Shown here piece after piece: positions 1 to 12,106 of a stretch of DNA of 64,000 nt (position 1 is the first letter of the stretch; each line of letters opens with the position of its first letter). This stretch comes from Prochlorococcus sp. MIT 0603 (GTDB taxonomy: Bacteria > Cyanobacteriota > Cyanobacteriia > PCC-6307 > Cyanobiaceae): NCBI RefSeq assembly GCF_000760215.1, contig NZ_JNAW01000004.1, positions 370,669 to 434,668 on the forward strand, in the 5' to 3' direction. The notes below the pieces were generated by a model. It searched no databases. It saw nothing but the letters and a program-made list of their open reading frames with translations, and was not told the DNA's origin. Both the position numbers and the translations under genes were made by a program.

Positions 1-43
1 CCGCTGCATTTCCTAAATCATCTTTAGCTGACTGCTCTTTCAC
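1..43 (-). CDS. possible 5' end of a gene running off the window
   Basis: On the minus strand a GTG at 43 opens a frame of 14 codons (MKEQSAKDDLGNAA) that runs off the window edge without a stop. An in-frame TAA lies just upstream of the GTG, so this would be a gene start. The stretch is too short to assign a family, and chance openness is quite possible. The adjacent minus-strand gene at 109-564 ends about 65 bases upstream, so the two could lie in one transcript. Confidence 0.3.
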   Translation of the reverse strand, partial: MKEQSAKDDLGNAA

Positions 44-108
44 AAAAATAAATTAATTCAAACCATATAAGAAAACCCTAATGAAAATCTGAGTATTTGT
101 AAGAATCA

Positions 109-564
109 TTAGCCACTTTCTGAGGAATTCCATGGAATTGAAATTAATTGATCATGTAATAACCATGTATTGGAATCAGAACTCAGTCTCAAACTCAAGC
201 CAGTTATTTCTAATGCCTCTCTGCATTTTTCATATATCAATGGTTGATCAAGCTCTATAGGCATCACGAATACCTTGGTTTCTGCAGGATCTCCCAAAAT
301 ATAGAGGCCAAGTTCTTCTAATGTTCTTTCAAAAAAAATCTTTCTCATACGAATAGTTAAAGGTAATCCCAAGGCATCAGCAAAAATCTGAAGGCTTTCT
401 CTCTCCCCTGAAAAGCCACAATTTAAAGACAACCATATCAAGAACTTCGCCCAACTATCCACGGTCCACATCGGCTCAAAACTAGTTCTTTGATTTCGGA
501 CCAACTCAGACAAGGCAAAATCAAAGGTTTTCGCTTGAATATCTGCATGAATAGTTTTTTTCAT
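109..564 (-). CDS. hypothetical protein, 151 aa
   Basis: Unrecognised soluble protein with no membrane segment or signal peptide visible. It begins MKKTIHADIQ and has a mixed alpha/beta composition, with Trp-rich stretches near residues 33-45 (W33, W38, W44) and at the C-terminus (WLLHDQLISIPW). The start ATG at 564 faces a divergent gene at 629, leaving a 64-base shared promoter region. Length and codon use look like a real gene of this genome. No catalytic motif stands out, so no function is proposed. It is probably a picocyanobacterial conserved hypothetical, but that is inference. Confidence 0.75.
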   Translation of the reverse strand: MKKTIHADIQAKTFDFALSELVRNQRTSFEPMWTVDSWAKFLIWLSLNCGFSGERESLQIFADALGLPLTIRMRKIFFERTLEELGLYILGDPAETKVFVMPIELDQPLIYEKCREALEITGLSLRLSSDSNTWLLHDQLISIPWNSSESG

Positions 565-628
565 AACAACATTTTCTTTTTCTAATAAAATGAGATTTGA
601 TGGCCACCTAAAACATTAATTAAAAATC

Positions 629-880
629 ATGGATTTAAATGACCCAGAACTAGAGTTCTCTGATTTGATTTACGCCTATCAAAGCTGGGTAATGGCTGTA
701 ATCAATGATAAGAAACTAACAAATGGAGAAGAGCTTCTTACAGAAGACATAGCAGATGATGCAATTAATGCAATGAGATTCCTATCTGGTGACGTAACTA
801 ATGCTATAGAGACAAGTTTAGCAAGAGTGTATGACGTGGATGCAGAGGAATTGGCATCATTACTGTTCCCAGAAGAGTAA
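629..880 (+). CDS. small acidic hypothetical protein, 83 aa
   Basis: Unrecognised, strongly acidic protein beginning MDLNDPELEFSDLIYAYQSW and ending in LFPEE. It is rich in Asp and Glu with few basic residues, looks mostly helical, and has no Cys or transmembrane segment. The composition suggests a small cytoplasmic protein that may bind a partner. It diverges from the gene at 109-564 and converges on the HesB-like gene at 981-1328. A hairpin lies in the convergent gap. Real coding is likely from length and amino-acid composition; function is unknown. Confidence 0.75.
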   Translation: MDLNDPELEFSDLIYAYQSWVMAVINDKKLTNGEELLTEDIADDAINAMRFLSGDVTNAIETSLARVYDVDAEELASLLFPEE

Positions 881-942
881 AAGATTAAAAGTTTTTAATT
901 AAACTTGGAAGATAAAATATTAAGTTAATAGGAATAGGTTAC

Positions 943-965
943 ACGTTATAAATACTTATAAACGT
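943..965. repeat. AT-rich hairpin between convergent genes
   Basis: The arms ACGT-TATAA and TTATA-(A)-ACGT pair over 9 bp with one bulged A around a 4-base ATAC loop. The hairpin lies in the gap between the 3' ends of the genes at 629-880 (+) and 981-1328 (-). That position suits a bidirectional terminator, but there is no clear T-tract and the stem is AT-rich, so the role is uncertain. Confidence 0.35.
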
Positions 966-980
966 CCTTAAATTCCAGTA

Positions 981-1328
981 TTACTTATCAAGATTTAATT
1001 TAAAACCTGTGCCACATCCACTTGCCTGTGCTCCTTTTGGAGTGCTAATCAAAAAACCACCCCCAGTTAAATCTCCAAAATAATCAAGTTTTAAACCCTC
1101 TAACAAAGACAGTTGATCTGATGGAGCATATAGGGTTATTCCATCAGTTCTAGCAATCGGAACTCCAGATTGATGGCCAGATCTCAATCGAATATATAAC
1201 CAGCCTTCACCAAAACTATCAGGCAATAAATCAATATGCATTAAACCTGGTGAACCAGCAAAAGTTGACTGTCGAACAAGTTCAGCAGCTGCAGTTGCTG
1301 TAATAGTTAAACCAAAAGTCTTGAGCAT
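981..1328 (-). CDS. HesB/IscA-like protein, degenerate cysteine set
   Basis: A 115-aa protein with the overall shape of A-type iron-sulfur carriers (HesB/IscA/SufA): N-terminal ITATAAAELVRQ helix, central beta strands, a YFGDLTGGGFLIS stretch and a C-terminal GCGTGF. Classical members use three Cys, one central and two in a C-terminal CGCG. Here only C105 is visible; the first Cys of the C-terminal pair is Ser and the central Cys is absent. It may therefore not carry a cluster by the usual ligands. The start ATG lies 19 bases after the tRNA-Val 3' end with AAGG just upstream, suggesting cotranscription with the tRNA. Confidence 0.7.
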   Translation of the reverse strand: MLKTFGLTITATAAAELVRQSTFAGSPGLMHIDLLPDSFGEGWLYIRLRSGHQSGVPIARTDGITLYAPSDQLSLLEGLKLDYFGDLTGGGFLISTPKGAQASGCGTGFKLNLDK

Positions 1329-1347
1329 CTTGCCTTAATTGACCAAA

Positions 1348-1419
<72 letters not shown>

Positions 1420-1607
1420 GTTATACAATTGTGCCTTAATAAGAATAAACCTAGGTATGACTAAGTGTTGAAAATTAATGGCATAGTAAAAAAATTTGAA
1501 CAATAAAATTAGTCTAAACGGATGAGATGAAATAAAATTCAGAAGATCCTCACAGGACAAAGCCTCAAAAAATGAAAAAATTCTCTATAAGCATCCGATT
1601 ACAATAA

Positions 1608-2396
1608 ATGACTAATAAAATTAAAAAAACCCAATCTGATCAAGCCATAAACGAATTATTAGAAATAGTCGCAAAGCTACGGGACCCTAATCATGGTTGT
1701 CCGTGGGATATAAAGCAAAACCATAAATCATTAATTCCATATGCAATTGAAGAGGCTCATGAAGTAGCAGATGCCATTAAATATGGAAATAATGAAGATC
1801 TTTGCGACGAACTTGGCGATTTATTATTGCAAGTTGTCCTTCATGCACAAATAGCAAAAGAAAGTAACCACTTTTGCTTTGAAGATATCGCAAAATCAGC
1901 CACTAAAAAAATGATAAGGAGACATCCACATGTTTTTCAGGAGAATAAAAGAAAAAGTTTAAAAGAAGTTGAGAAAATTTGGGAAGATATCAAAAAAATA
2001 GAGCGAGGAGAGGCAACAAAAGACTACACGTTTAGTGAAAGATTATTAAAAAAAATACGATCCAAAGCTGCTCTCAATGGATCGATATACATTTCTAAAA
2101 AGAGTATTGACAATGGAATAGAGCTTAATAAGAAAGAAGATTTATGGGAAACACTTGTAAGAGAAATTACCTCCTTAAAAAATGAAATAGAAAAAGAAAA
2201 TATAAAAGAAGCTAGCAATATCTTAGGCAAGCTACTATTTTCCCTTATTAATTTTGCTATCTCACATAAATTAGATCCAGAAGAATCTCTCAACAAATCA
2301 AATAGGTTCTTCTTAAATCGATTCAATCATATAGATTCTAATAAAAATAGAGTGGAGATCCAATCTCTATCAAAAATAGACCGAAAAATTATATGA
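1608..2396 (+). CDS. mazG: MazG-type nucleoside triphosphate pyrophosphohydrolase
   Basis: A 262-aa protein that hydrolyses (d)NTPs to the monophosphate and pyrophosphate, thought to clean the nucleotide pool. The N-terminal MazG domain is clear: LRDPNHGCPWD near 25-34, then metal-binding acids E48, E49 and E52 (EEAHE), and E68 with D71 (DELGD). The usual linker region HPHVF and the second, degenerate MazG half follow. The length matches the two-domain bacterial form. It stands 66 bases before speE on the same strand. The ATG at 1608 follows an A-rich leader without a strong Shine-Dalgarno. Confidence 0.93.
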   Translation: MTNKIKKTQSDQAINELLEIVAKLRDPNHGCPWDIKQNHKSLIPYAIEEAHEVADAIKYGNNEDLCDELGDLLLQVVLHAQIAKESNHFCFEDIAKSATKKMIRRHPHVFQENKRKSLKEVEKIWEDIKKIERGEATKDYTFSERLLKKIRSKAALNGSIYISKKSIDNGIELNKKEDLWETLVREITSLKNEIEKENIKEASNILGKLLFSLINFAISHKLDPEESLNKSNRFFLNRFNHIDSNKNRVEIQSLSKIDRKII

Positions 2397-2461
2397 GAAC
2401 AAGTAACGGCTTTTATTAAATATCATCTTAACTATCATTATCTATTTTAAATGAATTAACC

Positions 2462-3346
2462 ATGAATTATTTTATGCAATTATCAAACTTATTTAATAAG
2501 TGGAAAGATGAATATCAAGAAGACGTAAGATATGGTCTTAAGTCTAAAAAAGTGATCGAAGCGAGAAGCGATTTTCAAAAAATATCTATATTTGAAACTA
2601 ATCGATACGGTAAAGCATTGCTCTTAGATGATTGCTGGATGACCGCTGAATATCAAGAAAAGCAATATCATGAATGTTTAACACATCCCGCATTAACAAG
2701 CGCAAAGGAACTTAATAATGTTTTGATAATTGGAGGTGGAGATGGTGGTTCAGCTAGAGAATGTCTCAAATATACAGAATTAAAACTACTAGATCTTGTT
2801 GAAATTGATAGTAAGGTAATTGAATTGAGTAAAGAATACCTTAGTAATATTGGAGGCAATTGTTGGAAAGATAAGCGACTTAATTTACAAATCAAAGATG
2901 GAATATCTTGGGTGGAAAATTCTAAGGAAAACTATTACGATGCAATCATTATTGATGGTTCAGACCCTAAAGGCCCAGCAAAAGGTTTATTTAACAAAGA
3001 ATTTTTCCAAAATTGTCATAGAATTCTTAAACCTGATGGTGTTTTTGCATCGCAAAGTGAGTCTCCAGAAGCTTTTAGAAAAATTCACATTGATACTGTA
3101 AAGACAATTCGTGAAATCTTTGAATATGCAGATCCTTTATATGGAAGTGTGCCTATATATCCAAGTGGTTGGTGGAGCTGGACATTTGCCTCCATAAATC
3201 ACCCAAGATATCTCAAACCTCTTGAATCAAGAGCTAATCAAATACAAGAAACATGTGAGATATGGAGCCCTAGGTGGCAAAAAGGCTCATTTGATGCTAT
3301 TCCTGCAAATCTTGAAAGAGAGTTTAATCATGAATCCAAAATTTGA
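2462..3346 (+). CDS. speE: spermidine synthase
   Basis: A 294-aa aminopropyltransferase that moves the aminopropyl group of decarboxylated S-adenosylmethionine onto putrescine. Seen: the family N-terminal WxxEY-like segment, the nucleotide-binding loop GGGDGG at 91-96, the following acid in VEID near 113-116, and the catalytic DGSDP at 165-169. The ATG at 2462 is used; an in-frame ATG lies four codons downstream. Its 3' end overlaps the start of speB by 17 bases, so the two polyamine genes are translationally coupled. That pairing supports a putrescine-to-spermidine route. Confidence 0.96.
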   Translation: MNYFMQLSNLFNKWKDEYQEDVRYGLKSKKVIEARSDFQKISIFETNRYGKALLLDDCWMTAEYQEKQYHECLTHPALTSAKELNNVLIIGGGDGGSARECLKYTELKLLDLVEIDSKVIELSKEYLSNIGGNCWKDKRLNLQIKDGISWVENSKENYYDAIIIDGSDPKGPAKGLFNKEFFQNCHRILKPDGVFASQSESPEAFRKIHIDTVKTIREIFEYADPLYGSVPIYPSGWWSWTFASINHPRYLKPLESRANQIQETCEIWSPRWQKGSFDAIPANLEREFNHESKI

Positions 3347-4208
3347 TACCGAAGGCTCTATTTATATGGGAGCAAAAAGGGATTTAAATAATTACGAAGT
3401 TGGAATTTACGGTGTTACATATGACGGGACAACATCTTTCCGGCCAGGCGCTAGGTTTGGGCCTTCTGCGATTAAAAATGTTAGCAATGGAATAGAGACG
3501 TTCTGTCCACAGTTAAATATGGATCTTGATGAAATTAATTATGCAGATTTAGGTAATTTAGAAATCTCATTTGGAGCACCAGAGCCTGTAATTCAAAAAG
3601 TTTTTGATGCTAATAATTATATTTATTCACTAAAATCAAAACCGCTTGTACTAGGGGGAGAACACTCTATTACCAGTGGTGCTGTTCAAAGCGCTTCCAA
3701 ACACTACCCAAATGTAATTCTTATACAACTAGATGCACATGCAGATCTTAGAAATGAATGGTTAGGATCAAAATATAACCATGCTTGTGTAATGAGAAGA
3801 TGCCTTGAAATCCTTCCTAGTAAAACAATCTTGCAAGTTGGAATAAGAAGTGGAACAAAAGAAGAAATATTAGAAATAAAAAATGAAAATAGATTAGTTA
3901 AGCATATCTTTGGTGAGCCAGCTAATGAACTTGATCAAGTATTAAAAGAGCATATTGGGAAACCTATTTACTTTAGCCTTGATCTAGATTGGTTTGATCC
4001 CAGTATTATGCCAGGAACGGGAACACCAGAACCAGGTGGTTTTCTATGGCAAGATTTTGCTGCAGTGATTGATGTTATCAAGAAACATAATGTTATAGGT
4101 GCAGATATTGTTGAATTAGCGCCGCAACTTGATCCTTCAGGTATTAGTAGCATCCTTGCGGCAAAAGCAACAAGATCAATAATTATGTTGCTTAACCAAG
4201 CTATATAA
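3330..4208 (+). CDS. speB: agmatinase (ureohydrolase)
   Basis: A 292-aa enzyme that hydrolyses agmatine to putrescine and urea. The binuclear manganese ligands are all present: H112 (GGEHS), D135, H137 and D139 (DAHAD), D218 and D220 (SLDLDWFDP). The frame is open upstream to 3222, but family length and a GAAAGAGAG Shine-Dalgarno before the ATG at 3330 favour this start. It overlaps speE by 17 bases and would supply that enzyme's putrescine. The family also includes arginase-like enzymes, so agmatine as substrate is partly inferred from the speE context. Confidence 0.94.
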   Translation: MNPKFDTEGSIYMGAKRDLNNYEVGIYGVTYDGTTSFRPGARFGPSAIKNVSNGIETFCPQLNMDLDEINYADLGNLEISFGAPEPVIQKVFDANNYIYSLKSKPLVLGGEHSITSGAVQSASKHYPNVILIQLDAHADLRNEWLGSKYNHACVMRRCLEILPSKTILQVGIRSGTKEEILEIKNENRLVKHIFGEPANELDQVLKEHIGKPIYFSLDLDWFDPSIMPGTGTPEPGGFLWQDFAAVIDVIKKHNVIGADIVELAPQLDPSGISSILAAKATRSIIMLLNQAI

Positions 4209-4285
4209 AATACTAGTCAATCATCTTTTTCTTTCAAAGTAAAAGATATTTTTATTCATTGCTAAATACAAAAGAAGATTAAAGA

Positions 4286-4510
4286 TTACTTGATAACTAA
4301 TTCTCTATCAAAATCCAATTGAGTATCAGAATTGATTGTTTTTTCATCAGGGATTGAAAAAGATGATTCTTTATGGTCCCAATGATGACAAATTGCATAT
4401 GATGCAATTTCCGAATGAACTATTATTTTCCGAAGTAAGCAGATGTTACTTGCAGCTGATTGAGGCTTACTGTTGTATTTACAAGTTTTGCAACATTTTT
4501 TGAATGACAT
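4286..4510 (-). CDS. small Cys-rich protein, possible metal binder
   Basis: Unrecognised 74-aa protein starting MSFKKCCKTCKYN. From this start the cysteines lie at 6, 7, 10, 24 and 41, the last in CHHW. This spacing looks like a four-Cys metal or iron-sulfur site. An ATG seven codons upstream at 4531 would give 81 aa; the 4510 start is preferred because AAGG lies at suitable distance before it. It is antiparallel to its neighbours speB and gcvT and stands alone. The C-terminus is acidic and probably disordered. Function unknown. Confidence 0.7.
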   Translation of the reverse strand: MSFKKCCKTCKYNSKPQSAASNICLLRKIIVHSEIASYAICHHWDHKESSFSIPDEKTINSDTQLDFDRELVIK

Positions 4511-4643
4511 AAGGAATGCCTTAAGAATCATAGATTAGTTAAAATTTTCTAATCAGGCCACAAATAAGAAAATATATATTTTGTATAGTTTTTCTAAGTT
4601 CTGCTCCTGTATGCCAAATGGCTAAAATTGGCAAAAAACAATA

Positions 4644-5762
4644 ATGACCTTAAAACAAACACCGTTATACACAACTTGTCTAAATGAAGGTGGGCGCATG
4701 GTTGAATTCTCAGGATGGAGAATGCCCATTCAATTCTCAGGGCTTATCAACGAACATTATTCGGTAAGAAATCATTCAGGCATGTTCGATATTTCTCATA
4801 TGGGTGTTTTTTTAATAAAAGGGATAAATCCAAAAGATGCTCTACAAAAACTAGTTCCATCAGATCTTTACCGTATCGGACCAGGAGAAGCATGCTACAC
4901 ACTCTTGCTCAATCAAGCTGGAGGAATTATTGATGATCTCATTGTCTATGACCTAGGAACTGATGAAGATAACAAAGAGCAAATTTTAATAGTGATAAAT
5001 GCTGCTTGCATAGATGCAGATATCAGTTGGATAAAGAAAAACCTAAATGAAAGCAATGTTGAAATTACAAATGCTAAAAAAAATAGCGTCTTAATTGCTA
5101 TACAAGGGCCAGAATCGCAAAATCAGCTCAGTAAAGCTTTGGATCAACGAATCTGTAGTATTCCTCGATTTGGTCATAAAGTAATTCAATATAAATTAAA
5201 TAAAAATGAGCCAGTTGAATCAATTTTCATTGCCCGAACTGGTTATACAGGGGAAGATGGATATGAAATCCTCTTAAAACAAGACCCAGGCATCAAATTA
5301 TGGTGCAAATTAATTGAAAACGGAGTCATGCCATGTGGATTAGGAGCAAGAGATACATTGAGACTTGAAGCGGCAATGCCTCTTTATGGAAATGATATCA
5401 ATCAAAATACAACGCCCTTTGAAGCTGGTTTAGGATGGTTGGTGCATCTAGAAACTCCAGGAGACTTTATTGGAAAACAAGCTCTTATGAAACAAAGTCA
5501 AGTAGGTATCAAAAAAAAATTGATTGGCTTACAACTAGAAGAGAAAGCAATACCACGAAAAAATTATCCAATAACACATGATGGGCAATTAATAAGTCAA
5601 ATCACCAGTGGAAGCTGGTCTCCTACATTAAAGAAAGGTATTGCTCTTGCTTATTTACCAATAGAATTAGCAAAATTAGGAACAAAAGTAAACATCAAAA
5701 TCCGAAATCAAATGCATCTAGCAACTGTTATTAAAAAACCTTTTTATCGCAGAGTTTCCTGA
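4644..5762 (+). CDS. gcvT: aminomethyltransferase (glycine cleavage T protein)
   Basis: A 372-aa T protein of the glycine cleavage system. It takes the aminomethyl group from lipoylated H protein and transfers it to tetrahydrofolate, releasing ammonia. Family features seen: MVEFSGWRMPIQF near the N-terminus, FDISHMG, the folate-binding core with RTGYTGEDGYEI, and GLGARDTLRLEAAMPLYGND. Length is normal. No P or H protein gene is adjacent. In cyanobacteria it serves photorespiratory glycine. The 113-base leader shows no glycine riboswitch that I can recognise. Confidence 0.96.
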   Translation: MTLKQTPLYTTCLNEGGRMVEFSGWRMPIQFSGLINEHYSVRNHSGMFDISHMGVFLIKGINPKDALQKLVPSDLYRIGPGEACYTLLLNQAGGIIDDLIVYDLGTDEDNKEQILIVINAACIDADISWIKKNLNESNVEITNAKKNSVLIAIQGPESQNQLSKALDQRICSIPRFGHKVIQYKLNKNEPVESIFIARTGYTGEDGYEILLKQDPGIKLWCKLIENGVMPCGLGARDTLRLEAAMPLYGNDINQNTTPFEAGLGWLVHLETPGDFIGKQALMKQSQVGIKKKLIGLQLEEKAIPRKNYPITHDGQLISQITSGSWSPTLKKGIALAYLPIELAKLGTKVNIKIRNQMHLATVIKKPFYRRVS

Positions 5763-5833
5763 CATAAATCAGGTTTTTACAAACTCAAAACATTCATTAT
5801 GGGAAACTCATTCTGTATACATAAATCCTGACT

Positions 5834-7645
5834 ATGCGCAGCAATTACTGTGGAGAACTGCGCAAAAAGCACATTGGCTCCAATGTCAAACTTTGTGGCT
5901 GGGTAGATCGATGTCGAGATCACGGAGGAGTGATTTTTATCGATCTAAGAGACAAAACTGGGACGATCCAAATTACAGTCGATCCTGATCAAGGGTCAGA
6001 CTTATTTTCCATTGCAGAAAGTCTCAGGAATGAGACTGTTTTACAAATCAATGGAATCATTCAATCTAGGCCTCTCGAATCAATTAATAAAAAACTAAAA
6101 ACTGGTGAAATAGAAGTATTAACAAAAGATTTAAAAATATTAAATGAAATCCAAAGCAACTTACCTTTCACCGTATCCATACATGATGAAGAAACAGTAA
6201 AAGAAGAATTAAGACTTCGATATCGCTATTTAGATCTCAGAAGAGAGCGTATGACGCAAAATCTTCAATTACGTCATAACGTAATAAAAGCAGCAAGAGA
6301 TTTTTTAGATAAAGAAGGTTTTCTAGATGTTGAAACACCTATTTTAACTCGCTCTACTCCTGAAGGAGCAAGAGATTATCTAGTGCCATCAAGAGTATGT
6401 GAAGGAGACTGCTTTGCATTGCCACAATCTCCTCAATTATTCAAACAATTATTAATGGTTGGGGGAATTGAACGCTACTACCAAATAGCAAGATGCTTTC
6501 GTGATGAAGATTTGAGGTCAGATAGACAACCTGAATTCACGCAACTTGATTTAGAAATGAGCTTTATGAATCAAGAGCAAATTCTTAATTTAAATGAACA
6601 GTTAATCGCGTCAATTTGGAAAGCAGCAAAAGGGATCGATCTTCCTATTCCTTTTCCTCGATTGACATGGAAGGAATCCATGGAACGTTTTGGGACTGAT
6701 AGGCCTGACATGCGATATGGGATGGAACTGATAAATCTAAATGAAATTCTTAGGAATATAGGATTCAAAGTTTTTTCACAAGCAATTGCTTCTGGAGGTT
6801 GTGTAAAATCTATCACTGTCAAAGGAGGTAATAAATCCATTAGCAATGTGAGAATTAAACCAGGTGGTGATATTTTTGGAGAGGCAGAAAAAGCAGGAGC
6901 AAAAGGACTTGCCTTTATACGAGTTCGTGAAAATGAAGAAATAGATACAATAGGTGCAATAAAAGATCACTTAAGCATCTCTCAGAAAAAAGAACTTCTA
7001 GAAAAAACCAATGCAGAAGAGGGTGATCTAATTCTTTTTGGAGCAGGTGACACAATAACTGTCAATAAAACACTTGATAAAATCAGACAATACCTTGCTA
7101 AAGATTTAGATCTAATTTCAGTCGCAAAAGAAGCATGGAACTTCCTTTGGGTAATTGATTTCCCAATGTTTGAATTCAATTCAGATGAAAACCGGCTTGA
7201 GGCTCTACACCATCCTTTTTGTGCTCCAAATAATAATGATCTAGGTGAACAAAAATCTTGGGAACAAAATCTGCCAACCGCTCGAGCACAAGCATATGAC
7301 CTTGTTTTAAATGGTCTCGAATTAGGTGGAGGATCGATACGTATTCACAATTCTGAGCTACAACTATCAGTTTTAAAGACTATAGGTTTGCCATTGAATG
7401 AAACGAAAAAACAATTTGGATTTCTCTTAGAAGCTCTTGAAATGGGAGCACCGCCTCATGGAGGACTTGCTTTTGGAATAGATCGGATTGTAATGCTGCT
7501 AGCTGGGGAAGAGTCAATTCGCGACACAATCGCTTTTCCTAAAACTCAACAAGCAAAATGCTTAATGACCGAGGCACCTGCTGAAGTATCAGAAAAACAA
7601 TTAAAAGAACTTCATATAACAAGCACATTAGCCAAGAATAAATAA
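5834..7645 (+). CDS. aspS: aspartyl-tRNA synthetase
   Basis: A 603-aa class IIb synthetase of bacterial type. Seen in order: an N-terminal OB-fold anticodon-binding domain ([19 protein letters not shown]), motif 1 around [15 protein letters not shown], motif 2 [18 protein letters not shown], the bacterial GAD insertion between about 300 and 420, and motif 3 [15 protein letters not shown]. Length is typical. In organisms that use the amidotransferase route for Asn-tRNA this enzyme can be non-discriminating, but that cannot be read here. It lies between gcvT and pyrG with short same-strand gaps. Confidence 0.97.
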   Translation: MRSNYCGELRKKHIGSNVKLCGWVDRCRDHGGVIFIDLRDKTGTIQITVDPDQGSDLFSIAESLRNETVLQINGIIQSRPLESINKKLKTGEIEVLTKDLKILNEIQSNLPFTVSIHDEETVKEELRLRYRYLDLRRERMTQNLQLRHNVIKAARDFLDKEGFLDVETPILTRSTPEGARDYLVPSRVCEGDCFALPQSPQLFKQLLMVGGIERYYQIARCFRDEDLRSDRQPEFTQLDLEMSFMNQEQILNLNEQLIASIWKAAKGIDLPIPFPRLTWKESMERFGTDRPDMRYGMELINLNEILRNIGFKVFSQAIASGGCVKSITVKGGNKSISNVRIKPGGDIFGEAEKAGAKGLAFIRVRENEEIDTIGAIKDHLSISQKKELLEKTNAEEGDLILFGAGDTITVNKTLDKIRQYLAKDLDLISVAKEAWNFLWVIDFPMFEFNSDENRLEALHHPFCAPNNNDLGEQKSWEQNLPTARAQAYDLVLNGLELGGGSIRIHNSELQLSVLKTIGLPLNETKKQFGFLLEALEMGAPPHGGLAFGIDRIVMLLAGEESIRDTIAFPKTQQAKCLMTEAPAEVSEKQLKELHITSTLAKNK

Positions 7646-7690
7646 ATTCATTTAATTTTCTTGGTCTTATTCAAGATCGAGTTAACTTAA

Positions 7691-10038
<2,348 letters not shown>

Positions 10039-10052
10039 AAACTAAAAAGTTT

Positions 10053-10064
10053 TAACTATAGTTA
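10053..10064. repeat. 12-bp perfect palindrome in the queE-queC gap
   Basis: TAACTATAGTTA is a perfect palindrome and sits in the 45-base gap between queE and queC. It is directly preceded by a weak 6-bp hairpin (AAAACT/AGTTTT, 10038-10053). In AT-rich DNA such a palindrome can arise by chance; an operator role is only a possibility. Confidence 0.3.
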
Positions 10065-10083
10065 TCTGTTAATAAAAAAAAGA

Positions 10084-10767
10084 ATGTCTTGCACAAAATC
10101 TTCTAAAACTATTGCATTACTGTCAGGCGGTCTAGATTCTGCAACAGCAACTGCTCTTGCAATAGAGAAAGGGCAAACAGTTATTGGCTTATCATTTAAC
10201 TATGGACAAAGACATAAGCGAGAAATTAATGCCGCTAAAAAACTGGCAAATTACTTTAACCTAATAGAGCATCATATTATTGATATCAATTTATCTACCT
10301 GGGGGGGATCTTCTCTCACTGACCCTAAAAAATCAATTCCTAGTAATGGTGTTTTAGAAGGGGTCATTCCTAACACTTATGTTCCTGGAAGAAATACGGT
10401 ATTTATTTCTATTGGTCTTAGTCTTGCTGAAGCTAAAAAAGCAAATCAAATAGTACTAGGGATAAACGCTATGGATTACTCAGGGTATCCTGATTGTAGG
10501 CCAGATTATTTAGAGGAATTTCAGAAACTTGCAAATCTTGCAAATAAAGCTGGCAGAGAAGGAAATGGAATTAATTTATGGGCACCATTAATTCATTGGA
10601 ATAAAGTAGAAATAATTCAAGAAGCTATAAGATTAAATGTTCCAATAAATCTCACATGGAGCTGTTATAACGGCGGGGAAAAACCATGCGGAGTATGTGA
10701 TAGCTGTCGAATTCGCAATGAAGCCCTCAATAAAATAGGTTACTTCAAATCTTTTAGCAATAATTAG
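10084..10767 (+). CDS. queC: 7-cyano-7-deazaguanine (preQ0) synthase
   Basis: A 227-aa ATP-dependent enzyme that converts 7-carboxy-7-deazaguanine to preQ0. The PP-loop SGGLDS is at 14-19, and the C-terminal zinc site is complete: C194, C202, C205 and C208 in [16 protein letters not shown]. Length is typical. It works directly after QueE, which is encoded just upstream. Its stop is followed one base later by the ATG of pabB, so the downstream folate genes may be in the same transcript. Confidence 0.96.
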   Translation: MSCTKSSKTIALLSGGLDSATATALAIEKGQTVIGLSFNYGQRHKREINAAKKLANYFNLIEHHIIDINLSTWGGSSLTDPKKSIPSNGVLEGVIPNTYVPGRNTVFISIGLSLAEAKKANQIVLGINAMDYSGYPDCRPDYLEEFQKLANLANKAGREGNGINLWAPLIHWNKVEIIQEAIRLNVPINLTWSCYNGGEKPCGVCDSCRIRNEALNKIGYFKSFSNN

Positions 10768-10768
10768 G

Positions 10769-12106
10769 ATGAGTAACAACCTATATAGAGAGCTTCATGA
10801 CTGGGTTGACCCACTTCTGGTTGCAAAAAGATTAATAGAAATTTATGGGGAGCCAGGACTCATTTGGTTAGATAGTGATAACAGCAAAAATGGAAGATGG
10901 ATAATCTTAGCGGTAGATCCAATTGAATATCTTAGTAGTCGAGGCTTGCCACAAAATCCGTTATCGTCTAACCCTTTTGAGTTATTAAGAAGTATAGACA
11001 CCGGACATTGGTGTGGATGGCTTAGCTATGAAGCAGGTGCCTGGATTGAACCCACTAATCCTTGGAAAACGGATTCGATGGCTACTTTGTGGATGGCCAG
11101 ACATGACCCAGTTTTAAAATTCGATTTATATAAAAAAGAACTATGGCTAGAAGGTTCGTCAAAAAAACGATTCTCAGACTTAAGCAAAGTCCTAAAAGAT
11201 TTATATCTAAATCATAAACTTACTGAAAAGACTCAAAATCTTTCTAAGAAATCATTTCAAATATCTAAAGGTGAATGGGAGTGGTTAACTAATCAAAAAG
11301 AATTTATCAAAGCAGTTGAAATATTAAAAAAATATATTGAAAAAGGGGATATTTTTCAAGCTAATTTATCAGCTTGTTGTAAGGCAAAAAAAATTAAAAA
11401 TGTTTTAGCTATTGAAATTTTTCAAATACTTAGAAAGTCATGCCCCGCACCTTTCTCTGGAGTAGTTGTAGCCACAGGCGACTCTCTAGGAGAAGCCATT
11501 ATTTCTACTTCGCCTGAACGGTTTTTAAAAGTATTACCTAACAACGAAATAGAAACACGGCCAATTAAAGGTACAAGACCTCGACATAAAAATCCGCAAA
11601 AAGACTCCGCTCTAGCAGCTGACCTAATCACAAATGAAAAAGACCGAGCAGAAAATATTATGATCGTCGATTTACTCAGAAATGATATTGGAAAAGTTTG
11701 TCAACCGGGAACAATCGAAGTTACAAAACTGGTTGATTTAGAAAGCTACACTCAAGTCCATCATTTGACATCTGTAATTAAAGGTACTCTCAATGACGAC
11801 AAAACATGGGTAGATCTTTTACAGGCCTGTTGGCCAGGTGGTTCTATCACTGGTGCTCCAAAGATAAGAGCATGCCAACGTCTCTACGAACTCGAGCCAA
11901 TTGCTAGAGGTCCCTACTGTGGATCATTATTGCATTTGGATTGGGATGGTCAGTTTGATAGCAATATCCTCATTAGGTCTCTAATGATAGATAAAGAAAG
12001 CCTTCGTTTAAATGCAGGTTGTGGTATTGTTGCTGACTCGAATCCATACACAGAAACAGAGGAGTTAAAATGGAAGATTATGCCTCTAATTGAAGCATTA
12101 GAATGA
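10769..12106 (+). CDS. pabB: aminodeoxychorismate synthase component I
   Basis: A 445-aa chorismate-using enzyme of the anthranilate synthase I / PabB family. It makes 4-amino-4-deoxychorismate for folate together with a glutamine amidotransferase subunit that is not encoded nearby. The deciding motif is PIKGT with K267, the lysine typical of PabB; anthranilate synthases have PIAGT. Other family motifs: FQANLS, VDLLRNDIGKVC and GGSITGAPKIRA. The last four bases overlap the pabC start (ATGA), and the two products act in sequence. Confidence 0.9.
   Translation: MSNNLYRELHDWVDPLLVAKRLIEIYGEPGLIWLDSDNSKNGRWIILAVDPIEYLSSRGLPQNPLSSNPFELLRSIDTGHWCGWLSYEAGAWIEPTNPWKTDSMATLWMARHDPVLKFDLYKKELWLEGSSKKRFSDLSKVLKDLYLNHKLTEKTQNLSKKSFQISKGEWEWLTNQKEFIKAVEILKKYIEKGDIFQANLSACCKAKKIKNVLAIEIFQILRKSCPAPFSGVVVATGDSLGEAIISTSPERFLKVLPNNEIETRPIKGTRPRHKNPQKDSALAADLITNEKDRAENIMIVDLLRNDIGKVCQPGTIEVTKLVDLESYTQVHHLTSVIKGTLNDDKTWVDLLQACWPGGSITGAPKIRACQRLYELEPIARGPYCGSLLHLDWDGQFDSNILIRSLMIDKESLRLNAGCGIVADSNPYTETEELKWKIMPLIEALE

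Noticed and set aside
3222..3329. Upstream extension of speB to an ATG at 3222
   Set aside because: It would add 36 residues inside the speE reading frame with no family similarity; the ATG at 3330 has a Shine-Dalgarno and the family start.
4532..4643. Possible glycine riboswitch upstream of gcvT
   Set aside because: The 112-base leader shows none of the conserved glycine-aptamer blocks that I can recognise, only AT-rich sequence and a weak GCCAA/TTGGC pairing.
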